NCBI GenBank assembly: GCA_028551475.1
Contig: CM052357.1
Span: 23,478,451 to 23,542,450, forward strand
DNA length: 64,000 bases
Source: Casuarina equisetifolia
Lineage: Eukaryota > Streptophyta > Magnoliopsida > Fagales > Casuarinaceae
Reading direction: 5' to 3'
Shown here: positions 1-11,574 of the stretch, piece after piece
Position numbering within the stretch: position 1 is the stretch's first letter
Layout: the number at the start of each line of letters is the position of its first letter
The notes under the pieces: model-generated
The model's database searches: none
What the model was told of the DNA's origin: nothing
What the model saw: only the letters and a program-made list of their open reading frames with translations
Position numbers and translations under genes: made by a program

Positions 1-77
1 GAACTTGTTGTACTTCAGAAACACCTGAAATTCCCTTTGAAACTGAAGGCGATCTGAGTATGCTGCAGACTTGAGCT

Positions 78-521
78 TTAAGTTAATTCAACTCCAGCAT
101 TGATTGAAACGCTAATTTCCTCCCTCGGTAGGTCTATCTTGGGAGGATGAACGCCGGTTCGGCAGATTGGACAAATAGGTGTCTTGAACAACCATGAATC
201 TATGCACTGAACGTGGAAGCTGTGCCTGCAATTCGGCAGCAGCCTGCACTTATCACCCGTTTTGAAGTTCTCCAAGCACACCGCACAATCAACAGAGCTA
301 GACCCTTTCTCTGCCGCCTTGTAGTCAAAGCAAGGAAGACTTTCCAGGTCCTCCGTCGACATCCTTTTGGCTCCGTTGCTGCTTCTTTGAACAATCCGGT
401 TACCATGATTCCTCCCCCTGTAAGCTCTCCCAGCAATACAAACATGTATGACTACCAACACAGCAATACCCACGAACAACAGAACTACAGAGATGACTAA
501 CTCCATTACCTTGCTGTTCAT
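78..521 (-). CDS. ATL-type RING-H2 E3 ubiquitin ligase, 147 aa
   Basis: Single-exon gene for a membrane-anchored RING-H2 protein, probably an E3 ubiquitin ligase that binds an E2 through its RING. Residues about 5-29 form one strongly hydrophobic N-terminal segment, followed by a basic stretch (residues 31-53). The RING-H2 is complete: C79, C82, C98, H100, H103, C106, C117 and C120, with the conserved W110 before the last pair (CPIC). Lack of introns, one N-terminal membrane helix and this RING spacing are typical of the plant ATL family. The family GLD motif is weak; EDLESLPCFDY (57-67) sits where it is expected. At 147 aa it is at the short end for ATLs. The start is the first ATG, directly before the hydrophobic segment. 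Membrane location and substrates are inferred from the family. Confidence 0.9.
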   Translation of the reverse strand: MNSKVMELVISVVLLFVGIAVLVVIHVCIAGRAYRGRNHGNRIVQRSSNGAKRMSTEDLESLPCFDYKAAEKGSSSVDCAVCLENFKTGDKCRLLPNCRHSFHVQCIDSWLFKTPICPICRTGVHPPKIDLPREEISVSINAGVELT

Positions 522-2003
522 TACAGTAAGTCTCTCTTGCTCTTTCTATTCCTTTCTTGACCTGCCGATTCCAAGGTCACTTCACTCACATTCCGTACTT
601 CTTCGAACAGTAACCCAGACGCGGAAAGCTTGTGAACGTCACAATCAACAACAAAATCTCTAATCCTAACACTACTCGGTTCTTGCAAAGCGCTCAGTTA
701 TCATGAAAAAGGCCGAACGCTCGTGGAAAGGAGACACATGTGTTCCATGAGGAATGAGAGAACCTTGGTGGTCGAAACAAGAGCTGAAGTTCCGCTTTGG
801 TTTTCAGTTAATGCTCGTACTGTCTTTGAAGAAGGCTTCAGAGAGGCACTGGAGCTTTTCCAATCATTGAGTTTTTTAGCGGTGCAGAGAAATTGACACA
901 TTGATCCTTGAGAATTGAGAAAGTTGAGGAACTATTCCTCAAATGATTCATTAAGGGGGTTATTAACATTCAACCCTGGTAAAAATTTTATATCATCATA
1001 AACCAGAACGTCTTTTTCTCTCATAATACATTGATATCTTGTCAAAAATTCAAAATTCTAGAAGTTTGAGATTAGCAAACGATAGACTTTGCCAGAAAAT
1101 CAAGTCTGTGCCAAGATAATGAAACCCTTTAACAATTGTTGGAAGATTACACAGATCACGCAACAAGTATACCATCACCACATAAAAAAAAACTTAAGAT
1201 TTAAGTAATTTTCTCTTATATACATAAAGGAATCAGAATTTTTCCTTTACAACAATATTTTCCTTTTCGTCATATGATAACCTACTAAATGATGTAACAT
1301 ATATGGTTTTTCTAATGTCACACATACGACCCAAGACAAATCTCAATCAAGAAAATTATTAAGTTAACCTTTTCCCTAACTTTGACTGGATATGCTATCA
1401 CAAATCAACCTGAAAACCATTTTGTTGGTGAAGGAAAAGCTAAGGTTCGCCCATCACTATGGATGAACAGGTGTGAGCTGTAAGCATTTTTCTAAACAGC
1501 ACACTTTCTTCGGTGACAATCAATCCGTGATAAAAAGTAACCCAATGTTATCACAACTAACCTGGAATAATCTCCATTGTTTATTTCACTTCCTGCCACA
1601 ACCCCGGCAATTGGTGCACGAAAAGTTGGTATGCGTCATTCTCATTCATGAATATTTTGAAAATGCAGGTGGGAGAGCAGAATCATCTGTGTGGTTCCCA
1701 GATCATCATTTTGGATTGGGTTTTAATTTCCATGGTTTGATCATCGAACAAGACTAGGATTCTACAACCTGGAATGCACGTATGGGACAGTGCTGAGGTT
1801 GATTGTTCTTTCTGATCCTCCGGGAATTCCATGATTTCTCGTCTGAAGACAAGTCTATCCCGCCACGCACTTGGGCAAACTAATCCTAGTTTTTAGGGAT
1901 AATTTAATTAAACAGGGCGTTTTCGTGCAATGGAGTGACTAAAAGTGAACAAATGTCAATCCTGTGATGTTTCTTTCTTTTGAGTATAGAGGATGAAGTT
2001 GGA
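522..2003. other. Intergenic region upstream of the ATL gene
   Basis: It should hold the ATL promoter next to position 521. Otherwise it is AT-rich DNA with only short unsupported reading frames. I saw no clear conserved domain or repeat before the TRIM element. Confidence 0.5.
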
Positions 2004-2008
2004 CTTGT

Positions 2009-2136
2009 TGTTGGAGGATTAAAATATCCAGTCCCACATTAGGTAAGGTGACAGGAGAGCCTGGCCTTATAAACTTCCGCTAGCAACTCACTATTGCACA
2101 GTTCTGTGTTTTAGTTGGGCCTTTCAATTTCTAATA
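2009..2136 (+). repeat. TRIM 5' LTR
   Basis: 128-bp terminal repeat beginning TGTTGGAGGATT and ending CTAATA. It contains a TATAAA-like sequence (CTTATAAACTTCC) that may be a promoter relic. Confidence 0.92.
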
Positions 2137-2232
2137 TGATATCAGAGCTGGTCCTGTGTCCTACCTACCTTGGTGTGGTCCCTCTAGATTGGTCCCACCT
2201 CTCACCGCGCCCAACGTGAGACTGCGGGGGAG

Positions 2233-2360
2233 TGTTGGAGGATTAAAATATCCAGTCCCACATTGGGTAACGTGACAGGAGAGCCTGGTCTTATAAGCTT
2301 CCGCTAACAACCCACTATTGCACAGTTCTGTGTTTTAGTTGGGCTCTTCAATTTCTAATA
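2233..2360 (+). repeat. TRIM 3' LTR
   Basis: 128-bp partner of the upstream LTR, about 94% identical by eye. It is followed directly by the CTTGT target duplication. Confidence 0.92.
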
Positions 2361-2365
2361 CTTGT

Positions 2366-3868
2366 AATGGAAAAAGACGTTTTAACAAGATTATAAGTTT
2401 CTTCCATTGATTGGTCAAACTAAAAAAAGAAGAAAGAATGCACTAATGGGTACTCGCTAATGAATCAGCATTTGTCTTGCTGTCTAATTCGTATTTTCTT
2501 TCTTTTTTGGTCAAAATATGAGGAAAAAATATAGAGTTGAACTTTGCTTAGTAGATATAAATTGTAAAATTACCATTTTGATTAATATTTGCAACATTTT
2601 ATTTCTTTTAATTATAGTGTCTCATAGTCGATAAACTTGATTAGTTGTTGGCATCATAATTGATTAAAACTCACATATAATTTTCTATTTGAAGTATTAA
2701 AACTATCATGATTTTAAGAGTTATATGCAAGTAACCTCTAAATAACAAATAATACAATAGAATAAATGAGATAAAAAGAATATGGATGATTAGACTACTC
2801 AAATATGAAAATAAATGGTTCGATCATCCATAGAATTTAAAAAAAATTACTTTGTTAATTTAAAATTTCAAGAAAAAAGATTATTACTCAAAAAAATGAT
2901 TAGAGATAACCAAAACACTTAGTTGTCACAACAGATAAATTAATAACTTAAAAAGTGTTATGGAGTCATGTTCTCCAATCCAAATCTCATCCTTCAAACC
3001 ATAAAGTCAGTTCACTCAAACTTGCATACGGTCACGTCTTTTCTTTCCATTATTATTTTTCACAACGCCGTCTTAGGCTGCATCAACAAAAAGGTACGAC
3101 TTTATAGCGTCTGTAAAGGCGCGAGTAATGAAGAAACTAATGAACTTATAAAAAGAAGTGATCCTTTTCTACTTGCTAGTGAGACTAATCATAAATCACA
3201 GTCAAAAACTGCCATTCCCATGGTGAGTAAGTGGATCATAACGTGACTGTTCATCTATAGCCAAGATGTAGAGGCTTGTTCCCATGAATTTATTCAAGGA
3301 CAGATTGGAAAGAAAGGATATTAAGTTATATATGTGCAAGGCAACTAGATAAATGTTTAAGCACACAGACCCTGCAATACATGACATATTTTGACAATTA
3401 TAATCATTGTGTAATATTGTAAGGAGAAAGTTTTGAGTTTTTTTATTCAAAAAAACTCCATCTCATTTTTAAATATTTGTGATGTTACACTTTAAAAGTA
3501 ATTGAGTTTGTCAAGCTAACAGTTTTAAAAGTTTTGACCCAATAGTTAAGTTTGTCACATTTGGTATTAGAGTTAAATCTCACATCTTAGGTTTGAATCT
3601 TAGTGGAGTATGCATGGGATGGAATTTTGGTGGAGTATACTTATGCCCAAGTAGAGAAGGAGGCATATATTTTGACCACAAATTATAATTTGTCTTCAAA
3701 AGTAATTGAACTTACCATACTAATAGATTTATGTCTTTTGGCTCACCAATGGTGGAGTAATCAGAACCATTGTAGGCTTGGTTAGCATCTTGAGCACTTG
3801 CAATGTTGTCTTTCAACTTTTGATGAACATTTTCATTCATCTTAAATTTGTGTTTTAACCTTAAGCTT
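2366..3868. other. AT-rich intergenic region
   Basis: No gene was recognised. Around 3,560-3,600 the string TTTGGTATTAGAG resembles a degenerate tRNA-Met primer-binding site, so a relic LTR element may lie here, but I could not find a partner repeat. Confidence 0.4.
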
Positions 3869-5192
3869 TTAGTAGATTTTGTTTTTAAACCTTCTTTCTA
3901 GGAATTTCCTCTCAATCAATTTGATGTTTTTCAACTTCCTTTTACCATTTTATTGCCATGGTTATAATCAGATTGCACTGTTCCATCCTTTTTCCTTTGC
4001 AGGAAATATTATCTCTATTGGTTTATTTGCCTCCCGTTGTAAACTCTCTCATCTCGCACTTTGTCACTCGCACATGAATTCTTACACGATCATGCTACTG
4101 GTCTGTGAAGACTGAATTGCAGCCCTACATTTATTAAAATATTTAAGGCAAAGACAGTAAAAGACTTCGAAACAAACCCTTACCTAGCAACTATACTCAA
4201 CTTTGCTGCGGTGGTTCTAAGGTCTTCCCTCTGCTAATCGAGACAGTTTTCTTGTCATCACCATAAACGCCATCGGGTTAATAATCGGTTGTGAAAGTTA
4301 CAAAAAAAATTTAATATCTCTTTTAAGCGAAATTGATGGAAAATTAATTTAACTGCTTTGTATTATTAATTTTGAGATATCTGAAGTACATGAAAATTCA
4401 GCTAAAATATAGAAAATAAAATAATGAACGATGAACCGTATGCGAATGAGTAGATCGACATCATTCTACTCATCTAATAATGGAAGTAATGCCCCTTGAA
4501 TACCCAACAAGAAACCCACAAGGAAACCTACCAAGAGCAAGAGAGGATCACTATCAAGGGTCGAAAGCAAATCATGTTAGACATCAAACTAAATGGAGTG
4601 AACTAAGACTGATGAACCACCAACCTTGTGACATATTGGCTTTGGCATGTTTCTTAGAACCTGACATGGGAGGTCAGCATGAAAATAATGAAAGAGCAGA
4701 GAAAGAATGGTGAAATATACACAGGTCAAAGTTTAAAATCATTTGATACCACAAGCGCCAAAACATAGCAAACGAGTTTCCTTAAAGCCAACTAAAATCA
4801 GTGCACCATCACCAACCAAATGCCTCGGCTGAAAGCCAAAAAAATACAGACTGATAACAGTGAAGCTTGATCATGGCAATAATAACCATCACTACTATAT
4901 CAATGGGAGATCTTACAAAGAGGTTGCAGAGCCAGTCCAACGACCAGAATAAATAGGAATGTTTTTGTGAACTCAAAGGGTATTTTAAAAAATATATATA
5001 TGTTTGAAAATGGTAAAAAAAAAAAAAAAGCTTGACATCATCAAACATAGTGAGATGTAGCACAGCTCCTCCCCCTATACCCACCACCATCTGTTTATCT
5101 CATCAAGCTATCCCAAACTCTATCTTCTTTTATATTACTTCGATTAGATTCCCTGGTCTCCAAAATAATTACACCATGTTGTTTGAGGGGAT

Positions 5193-6795
5193 TTAAGGCC
5201 CGCGATACTTACGGAAGCATAGACAGCCCTGGGCTTGATCGCCGGGGATCATACCTCCACCTTTGGATGTGTCAATTGCCTCTAACATGGAAACTACATC
5301 TTCCATCTCCGGTCGCTTGTCAGGGTTGGCATCCCAGCATCGCTTCATTACATTTGCCAGGGAACTTGGGCAACATCTTGGTATCTCTGGTCTCAAATTC
5401 TTGGGTTTCAACATGAAAATATTGCCAAGAAATGGATTAATGATAGGAAGGTGAACTTGTTGAAGTCCTTGAGCAAAAAGACAACACTCCAAGGGTGCAA
5501 TGACTGGGGTATGGAGAAGATAAGTTACCTGCCGGACAACAGCTGAAGTAACTTCTGAGAAGCTAAGGTCTGGATATGGCATGTCACAGCAATATATCTC
5601 CCACAAACAGATGCCAAAACTGTACACATCACATTTCCTGTTATATGGATTGCCATTGAGAACCTGTAAACCAGTCAGTGAATATTCATTAAATGATTAT
5701 TTCTGCTGTTTTCCGTAGTATAAGATAAAATGGGACAAATACGGGAACATTGTATGACACTTATCCCAGAATGTGGATTAACGGGGGTAACTCGTATAGA
5801 TTGTATCATTAGTAGTTAAAAGTCGACAGGTTATCGTGAGACACAAATCTTAAAATTGTAGCTTAGTTTTGCCAAGTAAAAAGTAGCACAAAATTTTACT
5901 CTGCCTCATAAAATTAGCATCAAATCAAATAGACTGTACCTCAGGAGCCATATAACCAAGTGTGCCTGTCTCCCCAGTCATATCATTAGGATTTGAAGCC
6001 TCAACGCGAGCAACCCCAAAATCAGCAATTTTTACTGTACGTGCCTTGTCCAATAGCATGTTCTCCGTCTTTACATCTCTGTGAACAATCTTCTGCGAGT
6101 GTAGGTAGCTCATCCTAAAAGATATAATACATATTAGCCTTGCAAATATATCATTTTTGAATGAGAACCACAAAGGTTAAGAAATCAAAAGGATAGCAAA
6201 TGCAAACTGAGACACAGATAGTAGATACCCCCGAGCAAGATCAAGAGCAAGCTGGACAACGACCTTAAAAGCTAGCTTCCTTCTCCTGTTTTTTATGAGG
6301 TACGATTTCAGAGCACCCCCAGGAAGATATTCCACAGCAACACAACAGACACTATTAGGAATGCCAATTTGACTATTGTCAGTTTGTATTCGTAGTTCTG
6401 ATGAGCCCATCGTTGCCCCTATGAACTGGAAATTCAAAAACAATAGTGTCAAGTAAGAGAAACTACAATGAAGGGTGACAGTAATATTAGTAAGTGCATA
6501 CAATTTTCTGCAAAAATCTAAATCCATTGGAAAAATAAAAAGAACAATCATTAAATGTATGATTGAAGCAGTCAAAAATTCCAAAACATTCCAATTCATT
6601 TATTCTTCTACGCGATCACTGAATTCAATCAATCCAGAGTGCAAGGGTTATCAATTTCCGCTATTCCAATGGGAGGCAAGAGATGCAGCTCAGAATCTTA
6701 ATGTGAAGAGAAATGAACATCAACAGGGGTATTTGAGGCTTCTATCAATAAGTCAAAACCTCATCGTTTGTGGTGGTCAAATTAACAAAATTGAA

Positions 6796-6827
<32 letters not shown>

Positions 6828-9805
6828 GGTGTGGGAGAACTCTAGACAGCAGTAATTATATAAACAGGGCATTGTCACTCCCATTTACATCCAACAGAGT
6901 TTTCAACAAGAATTGATATTTGTCTTTCATCCCTTTATTATGTTTTTTCAATGGTTGTGGAAAAGTTCAAGGGGAGCACTCCTTCACTGGCTTCAGTTGC
7001 AGACTCCGACAAAGCCAATGGCTGATTAATTGTCAGCAACATGAGTTTCCACGCCCGCCACTTCCATGGAGGTTCCAAGCAGGTTTAGGTAGCTCAGCAC
7101 ACCCTATCCACTTCTTCGAGCAACTTTTATGACCTTTGAAAGCTTAATTACCGAATTTTTAAACAAATAGTGCAGCAATTTCAGCTTATGCCTGTGCTTT
7201 TAACATGGATGTTATGTACAAGGCAGCAATGCTAGAGTTTCTTTGATAACCGGTTCAAGTTTACCGAGATCATTTAACAATGAAATAACCTATCAGTGAA
7301 AATAGAATTTTGCTGCATGTATGTGAGATGATCTCATGGCAAGATCATTAGTAACACATAATCTCTATTACTAATCCATTGTGTAGTTTGGCTTCTCTAA
7401 CCATCCACTTATTTTTGCTAAAGCCTCTGCTTTATGGTAATACATCCAAAAGTTAGTGAAAACAAAATATGTTTAATTTTTTGAACCTGCTTCAAGCTAG
7501 GATGACATGATTAAGCAACCAATCCCGGGTAAAGGGTCTCTCTTTCTTTTGTTTATTAATGTTCTTCTGTTTTTCCCAAATGCCCATACTTTTTACCTCT
7601 GCATTCGCCTATGTCCACTACAATCTTATCTGGCAATATTAAGCGAAAGCATCCTTGGTGTTAGGCGATTAGTTTCAAGGGCCATTCCATAATTCTTCCA
7701 AGATACAGAGCATGTGGGAAATAAATGAATGTTTTTGAAGCTTATTTTCATTAAGCATCCAGTTGTTGACTATGTTCAAATTGACATCAGGTGTACAATT
7801 TAAAGCACTGGATTACTTGGGATCATAGTATGTACTACAAGAAAAGCAAAACTTCTGAACACAAACTGACTTTTACTCCTGAAGAAGAATCAATTTGGCT
7901 AGTGACAATTGGATTAAAGCACTGGGACGCAATCTTATTTCTTGATATGCAAATTGCTCTAAGACACATTAGGTAACATATGAAACTCATGTTCTTAAAT
8001 GCTCATTTAAGCATCCAAAGCTGCGATAGTAAGGCCAATGAAGGAGGGGGAAAAAAAACAAAAGAAGAAGAAGAAGAAGAAGAAGATGAACATAAATCCT
8101 TCTGTCAACTAATAGAATGAATAATGAGGCAACCAAAAAGAAATTACGAATTTCCAACCACTAGTTTCATAAAAAGGTAAGGTGGAATTCAAAATTCCAT
8201 ATCCTGCACGCTGTAAGCTAGATACAGAGGCAGCCAAATATTCAAGCATATACTATGCAAATTTGATGGGAAATAAATGTCAATATATAAATATATGTGA
8301 AAAGAAGAGAGAAAAGCTGCAGAAATATAAAATAACCTTAGTCACATTAGGATGATCTAGCTTATGCCAGACAGCAACTTCTTGTGTAAAAGCCGCCCTT
8401 AATGAAGCAATCTCAGCTTCCGTCCTATGACCCTCCTCACCCCAGTCCAGCAATTTAACTGATAATCAAGAAAAGAATCAGAAAAACACTGTTCATCATT
8501 CTCTTTTCTAAGATTTCCTGGAGCGCAAATATCAGTGAATTCTAGCAAATGCAATCCACGCAGCATAAGAAGCCAATTGAAAATTGGCTAAGATAATATT
8601 GGACTGAAGCTAAGTAGAAAGTTATTATGTTTATTAAATTAAGATGCTGGGAACTTGTTTACGATGGAAAAACCGAGTACTAATGTTAGATGCAACACAG
8701 CTGCACTCCTTGCTGTTTTTCATAGCCGATAAAACTTTAACTCAGCTGTAATCACATGAAAGTTCAGAATCACCAACATCAACCAAGTAATTATAGTTAT
8801 CAGCAAATTCACTCCGAACCCGTGTACCAGTCACGGATTTCATAACAGTACATCTACAATGATTTCCAATCGCCAATAGCCAATCCCTCCACAGGAGTCG
8901 ATTGATTTGTGCTACAACGTTTTAAAAAAATATTCCTTTAAATACAAAAGCGGCAAAAGTACCGAGATATTGCGTCACCTTGACGAAGTCCGAATGGTCC
9001 CCTACTTCGTTATGGGACCGACCAAACTAATATATGCCGTCAAAATCAACTAAATTTAACGAACTCAAGTGTGTTCATTTACCAAAACCAACCGGGTATT
9101 TGTTAAATTCTTCCATAGTTAAGGGAAGGGAAAAAAGAAAGAAAGAAAGGATAACATGTCATTTATGGAAATAAAATATGAAAAATACTACCAGGAATCA
9201 ATTCCGTAAGGCATCATATACGCTGGATATAACTGAGACTAATATCAACGAGAAAGTTTTTCTTAAAAATAAAATAAAATAAGAACGGAGGAGAAAATGG
9301 GTTTTTCTGATGCAAAAATAAACAGGAATTATGAGGATGGAGATTTCAAACAGAAACCAGCCAAGAAGTCCTCTTAAATCTGCAATTTTTGGCAGAATTT
9401 CATCAAACAAGTGGAGAACTATATCAAGGCAAAAAAATTTCAGGAAAAAAAAAAAAAGGAAAGTTCCAAGTGGGTGAGGGAGAGAGACTGACTGGCAACA
9501 TCCTGGCCGTCGTAGATACCACGGTGGACCGTGCCGAAGGTGCCACGGGCAATGACGCTCTTGATGATGAGCTTAGAGGGGTCGATCTCCCACTCCTGCC
9601 TCTCCTTCTTCACAGTCTTGGCAGCAGCCATGACGTTAATATTCTTGCCACTAACACTGATATTATTACTGCAAACCACATCCTCCTCTCTCTTCTTGTT
9701 CTTCTCCATGGTCCACGCCTTGTTGATGTGCCTCTCCAGCTGCTCGTCCAAGCTCTTCAGATCAATCTGATCCGCCCTCACGAACCCATCACTACTCTTC
9801 TCCAT
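5193..9805 (-). CDS. Raf-like MAPKKK (C-group, CBC1/CBC2/MRK1-like) protein kinase, 382 aa, copy 1
   Basis: Cytosolic Ser/Thr (dual-specificity type) kinase. Six exons on the minus strand: 9493-9805, 8337-8458, 6229-6425, 5940-6114, 5529-5663 and 5193-5399. All introns are GT-AG, exon phases agree, and the total is 1,149 bp. Domain: glycine loop ARGTFGTV (about 87-94); VAIK with catalytic K106 created across the first splice junction; αC glutamate in TQEVAVWHKL; hinge CVAVEYLPGG; HRDVKTEN with D224; DFG at 242-244; GTLGYMAPE. The C-terminus is GCLCFRKYRGP, the family's typical ending, so the protein looks complete. Arabidopsis CBC1 and CBC2 of this clade act in guard cells where blue-light and CO2 signals meet; that role here is inference. 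A GTAAGT string near the last codons is coding, not used as a donor in this model. Intron 2 (1.9 kb) holds a poly-G run. Confidence 0.95.
6798..6826 (+). repeat. Poly-G homopolymer in kinase intron 2
   Basis: About 29 consecutive G on the plus strand, which is poly-C in the kinase transcript. The corresponding tract in the other copy (58,721-58,769) is longer and interrupted. Such runs are unstable and hard to sequence, so the length is unreliable. Confidence 0.85.
8063..8086 (+). repeat. (GAA)n microsatellite in kinase intron 2
   Basis: About eight GAA units preceded by a G/A-rich stretch. The second copy of the region lacks this tract at the matching point (about 59,980), so it is a length marker between the copies. 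Confidence 0.85.
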
Positions 9806-11574
9806 CTCCGCTTTCTTTCCCTGCAGTGCCCGTCACAGATCAGAAAACAGCAGGTTTCACTCCGTTGTCTCCGCTGTTGTGGGTTGTCTTCCTTCTGTTC
9901 CCCCCTGTAATAGTGAAGTTCTGCTGTGGTTGAGGATTTCTCTGCCGGTCATCGTCCATGTGGGCACATGGAACTGCCTCACCGTAACGTGTGCTTCTGA
10001 CCCACTTCGTCCTCCTCCTTCCCTTCTATTTAATCATTTTCTTCTCTTTCTTTCACATCTTCTTTTTTATTAAGGGTTGACCATTTTACCTCAACTTTCA
10101 TTTTCATCCCTTGATTTCTATCAAATTTAATGGTTTCCCCTGTATTTTTAAATATTTTTTCACTCCCATGATAAAAGTTGAGTTAAAGAAAATAGACTGA
10201 TTTTCTTAAAATAAATAGAACAAAATACTTTAATCAAGTAAGGTGGAGTAAGATTCTTAACACGATAAAGCGGTTCTATTGAAGAAAGTAATTTTTAATA
10301 ACTTAATAAAGTGTGAAACATCTTAATGAGATCAAGATTTTCTATGATTTTTGAGATAAAAATAAGAATACCGAGTTGATAAGGATAATAAACATGGATA
10401 TGTTAGAATTTGATTATTTTATTCCAAAATAATTTTAGGATTTTAAAAGGCTTATATGTTACAATAGCTTAAAAATTATGAATGATTTCTGTTTACATAT
10501 AATATTTTATAGTCAAAATTTCATTAAATACCAAGTACATGGTAATTAGACAACTTAAGAATATTTTATCCCTTTTAGATTCTTTAACTTTTAAATTTAT
10601 TAACTATTTTTTCTTTTCACTTAACTTAATAAAAGGAAAATTAAAGAACTTATAATTTAAATATCCACAAAAACTCCTTGTTAACTTAATAATAAGCTAA
10701 TTATGTCTGAAATTTCTTAGTTTCAAATTTGATATCAAATACATGAGTTTGAGTTTGAGTGCATATATATTAAGAAAGAAAAAGAAAAAAAAAACGTTGC
10801 TCTTTTTTCTAAGCTTGAATTGGAGCAATGGGCTCCAGATAATTATATGAATAACCAAATCCACCTGCCATTTGAGGAGTCTTCCTGTTTGGTATAATGG
10901 AAGTCAGAAAACAAAAACGTAAAGCCATTGAATTGAGCTTGGGTCGGGGAACTGTTACTATCCCACTTTGTCATTATCTGATCCTGTCCAATCATTTTAT
11001 TTGGGCGGCCTCCGACAGACTTTCATAATTTACATATTTTCCTCTTTTTTGTTCAAAGTGTTTGATTACACCCGTTTCAAGGAACATAAAGGGCTTACAG
11101 TGTTTTTTCATATTCTGCGTGAATTAATGGTAAAAATTTGTTAAAAAACCTACAATCTTCTTAAAATCAACTATTAAGAGCGGGTGTAATTTATTATTAT
11201 ATAAAAAGTATTATAGAAAACTATAAGCAGCGTGAGACATTTTAATCTTCTCTCATTTTCACAACTATCACAAAAAATGGGTTCTATAATCATAACAAAA
11301 GAGATATCATGTAACTAAACTATTGGATGCAATAGGACTTTATAAATTCAATGCTATGTTAAAAAAAAATCAAAAAACCAATTTTAAAGAATAAAGACAA
11401 TCTTTCGTAATGAAGAGTTTTTTTTGTGTGAATTGTCACGTATTTATATATCATAAAATTATATTACTATTACCTTAAAACAAGCATCCCTCATCCATAC
11501 TACAAAATATACTTTAAAAATTTTAAAACTCCTAAAAATAGTTGTTACAATCTATAGGTCTTAGTCTTTTACTT
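9806..11574. other. Kinase promoter side and AT-rich intergenic DNA
   Basis: The 5' leader of the kinase probably lies just above 9,805. A pyrimidine-rich stretch (about 10,010-10,070) is A/G-rich on the kinase strand. The rest is AT-rich with no recognised gene. Confidence 0.5.

Larger units (their letters stand above)
2009..2360 (+). mobile_element. TRIM (terminal-repeat retrotransposon in miniature), 352 bp
   Basis: Two 128-bp direct terminal repeats (2009-2136 and 2233-2360) flank a 96-bp interior. Directly after the first repeat lies TGATATCAGAGC, a near match to the initiator-tRNA-Met primer-binding site. Directly before the second is a purine tract (GCGGGGGAG). The insertion is flanked by a perfect 5-bp duplication, CTTGT (2004-2008 and 2361-2365). 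There is no coding capacity, as expected of TRIMs, which are moved by other elements' enzymes. The two LTRs differ at about 8 of 128 positions, suggesting an age of a few million years. I saw no 5S-rRNA-like sequence in the LTR, so it is probably not Cassandra. Confidence 0.93.

Noticed and set aside
701-901. 66-codon minus-strand frame upstream of the ATL gene
   Set aside because: Too short, no domain; likely chance.
3560-3605. TTTGGTATTAGAG and GGTTTGAATCTTAG strings suggesting a tRNA or LTR element
   Set aside because: No tRNA cloverleaf could be drawn and no partner LTR was found; noted only as a possible relic.
9389-9910. 173-codon plus-strand frame over kinase exon 1 (and its twin at 61,321-61,821)
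   Set aside because: It is the antisense shadow of the first kinase exon; the minus strand carries the conserved protein.
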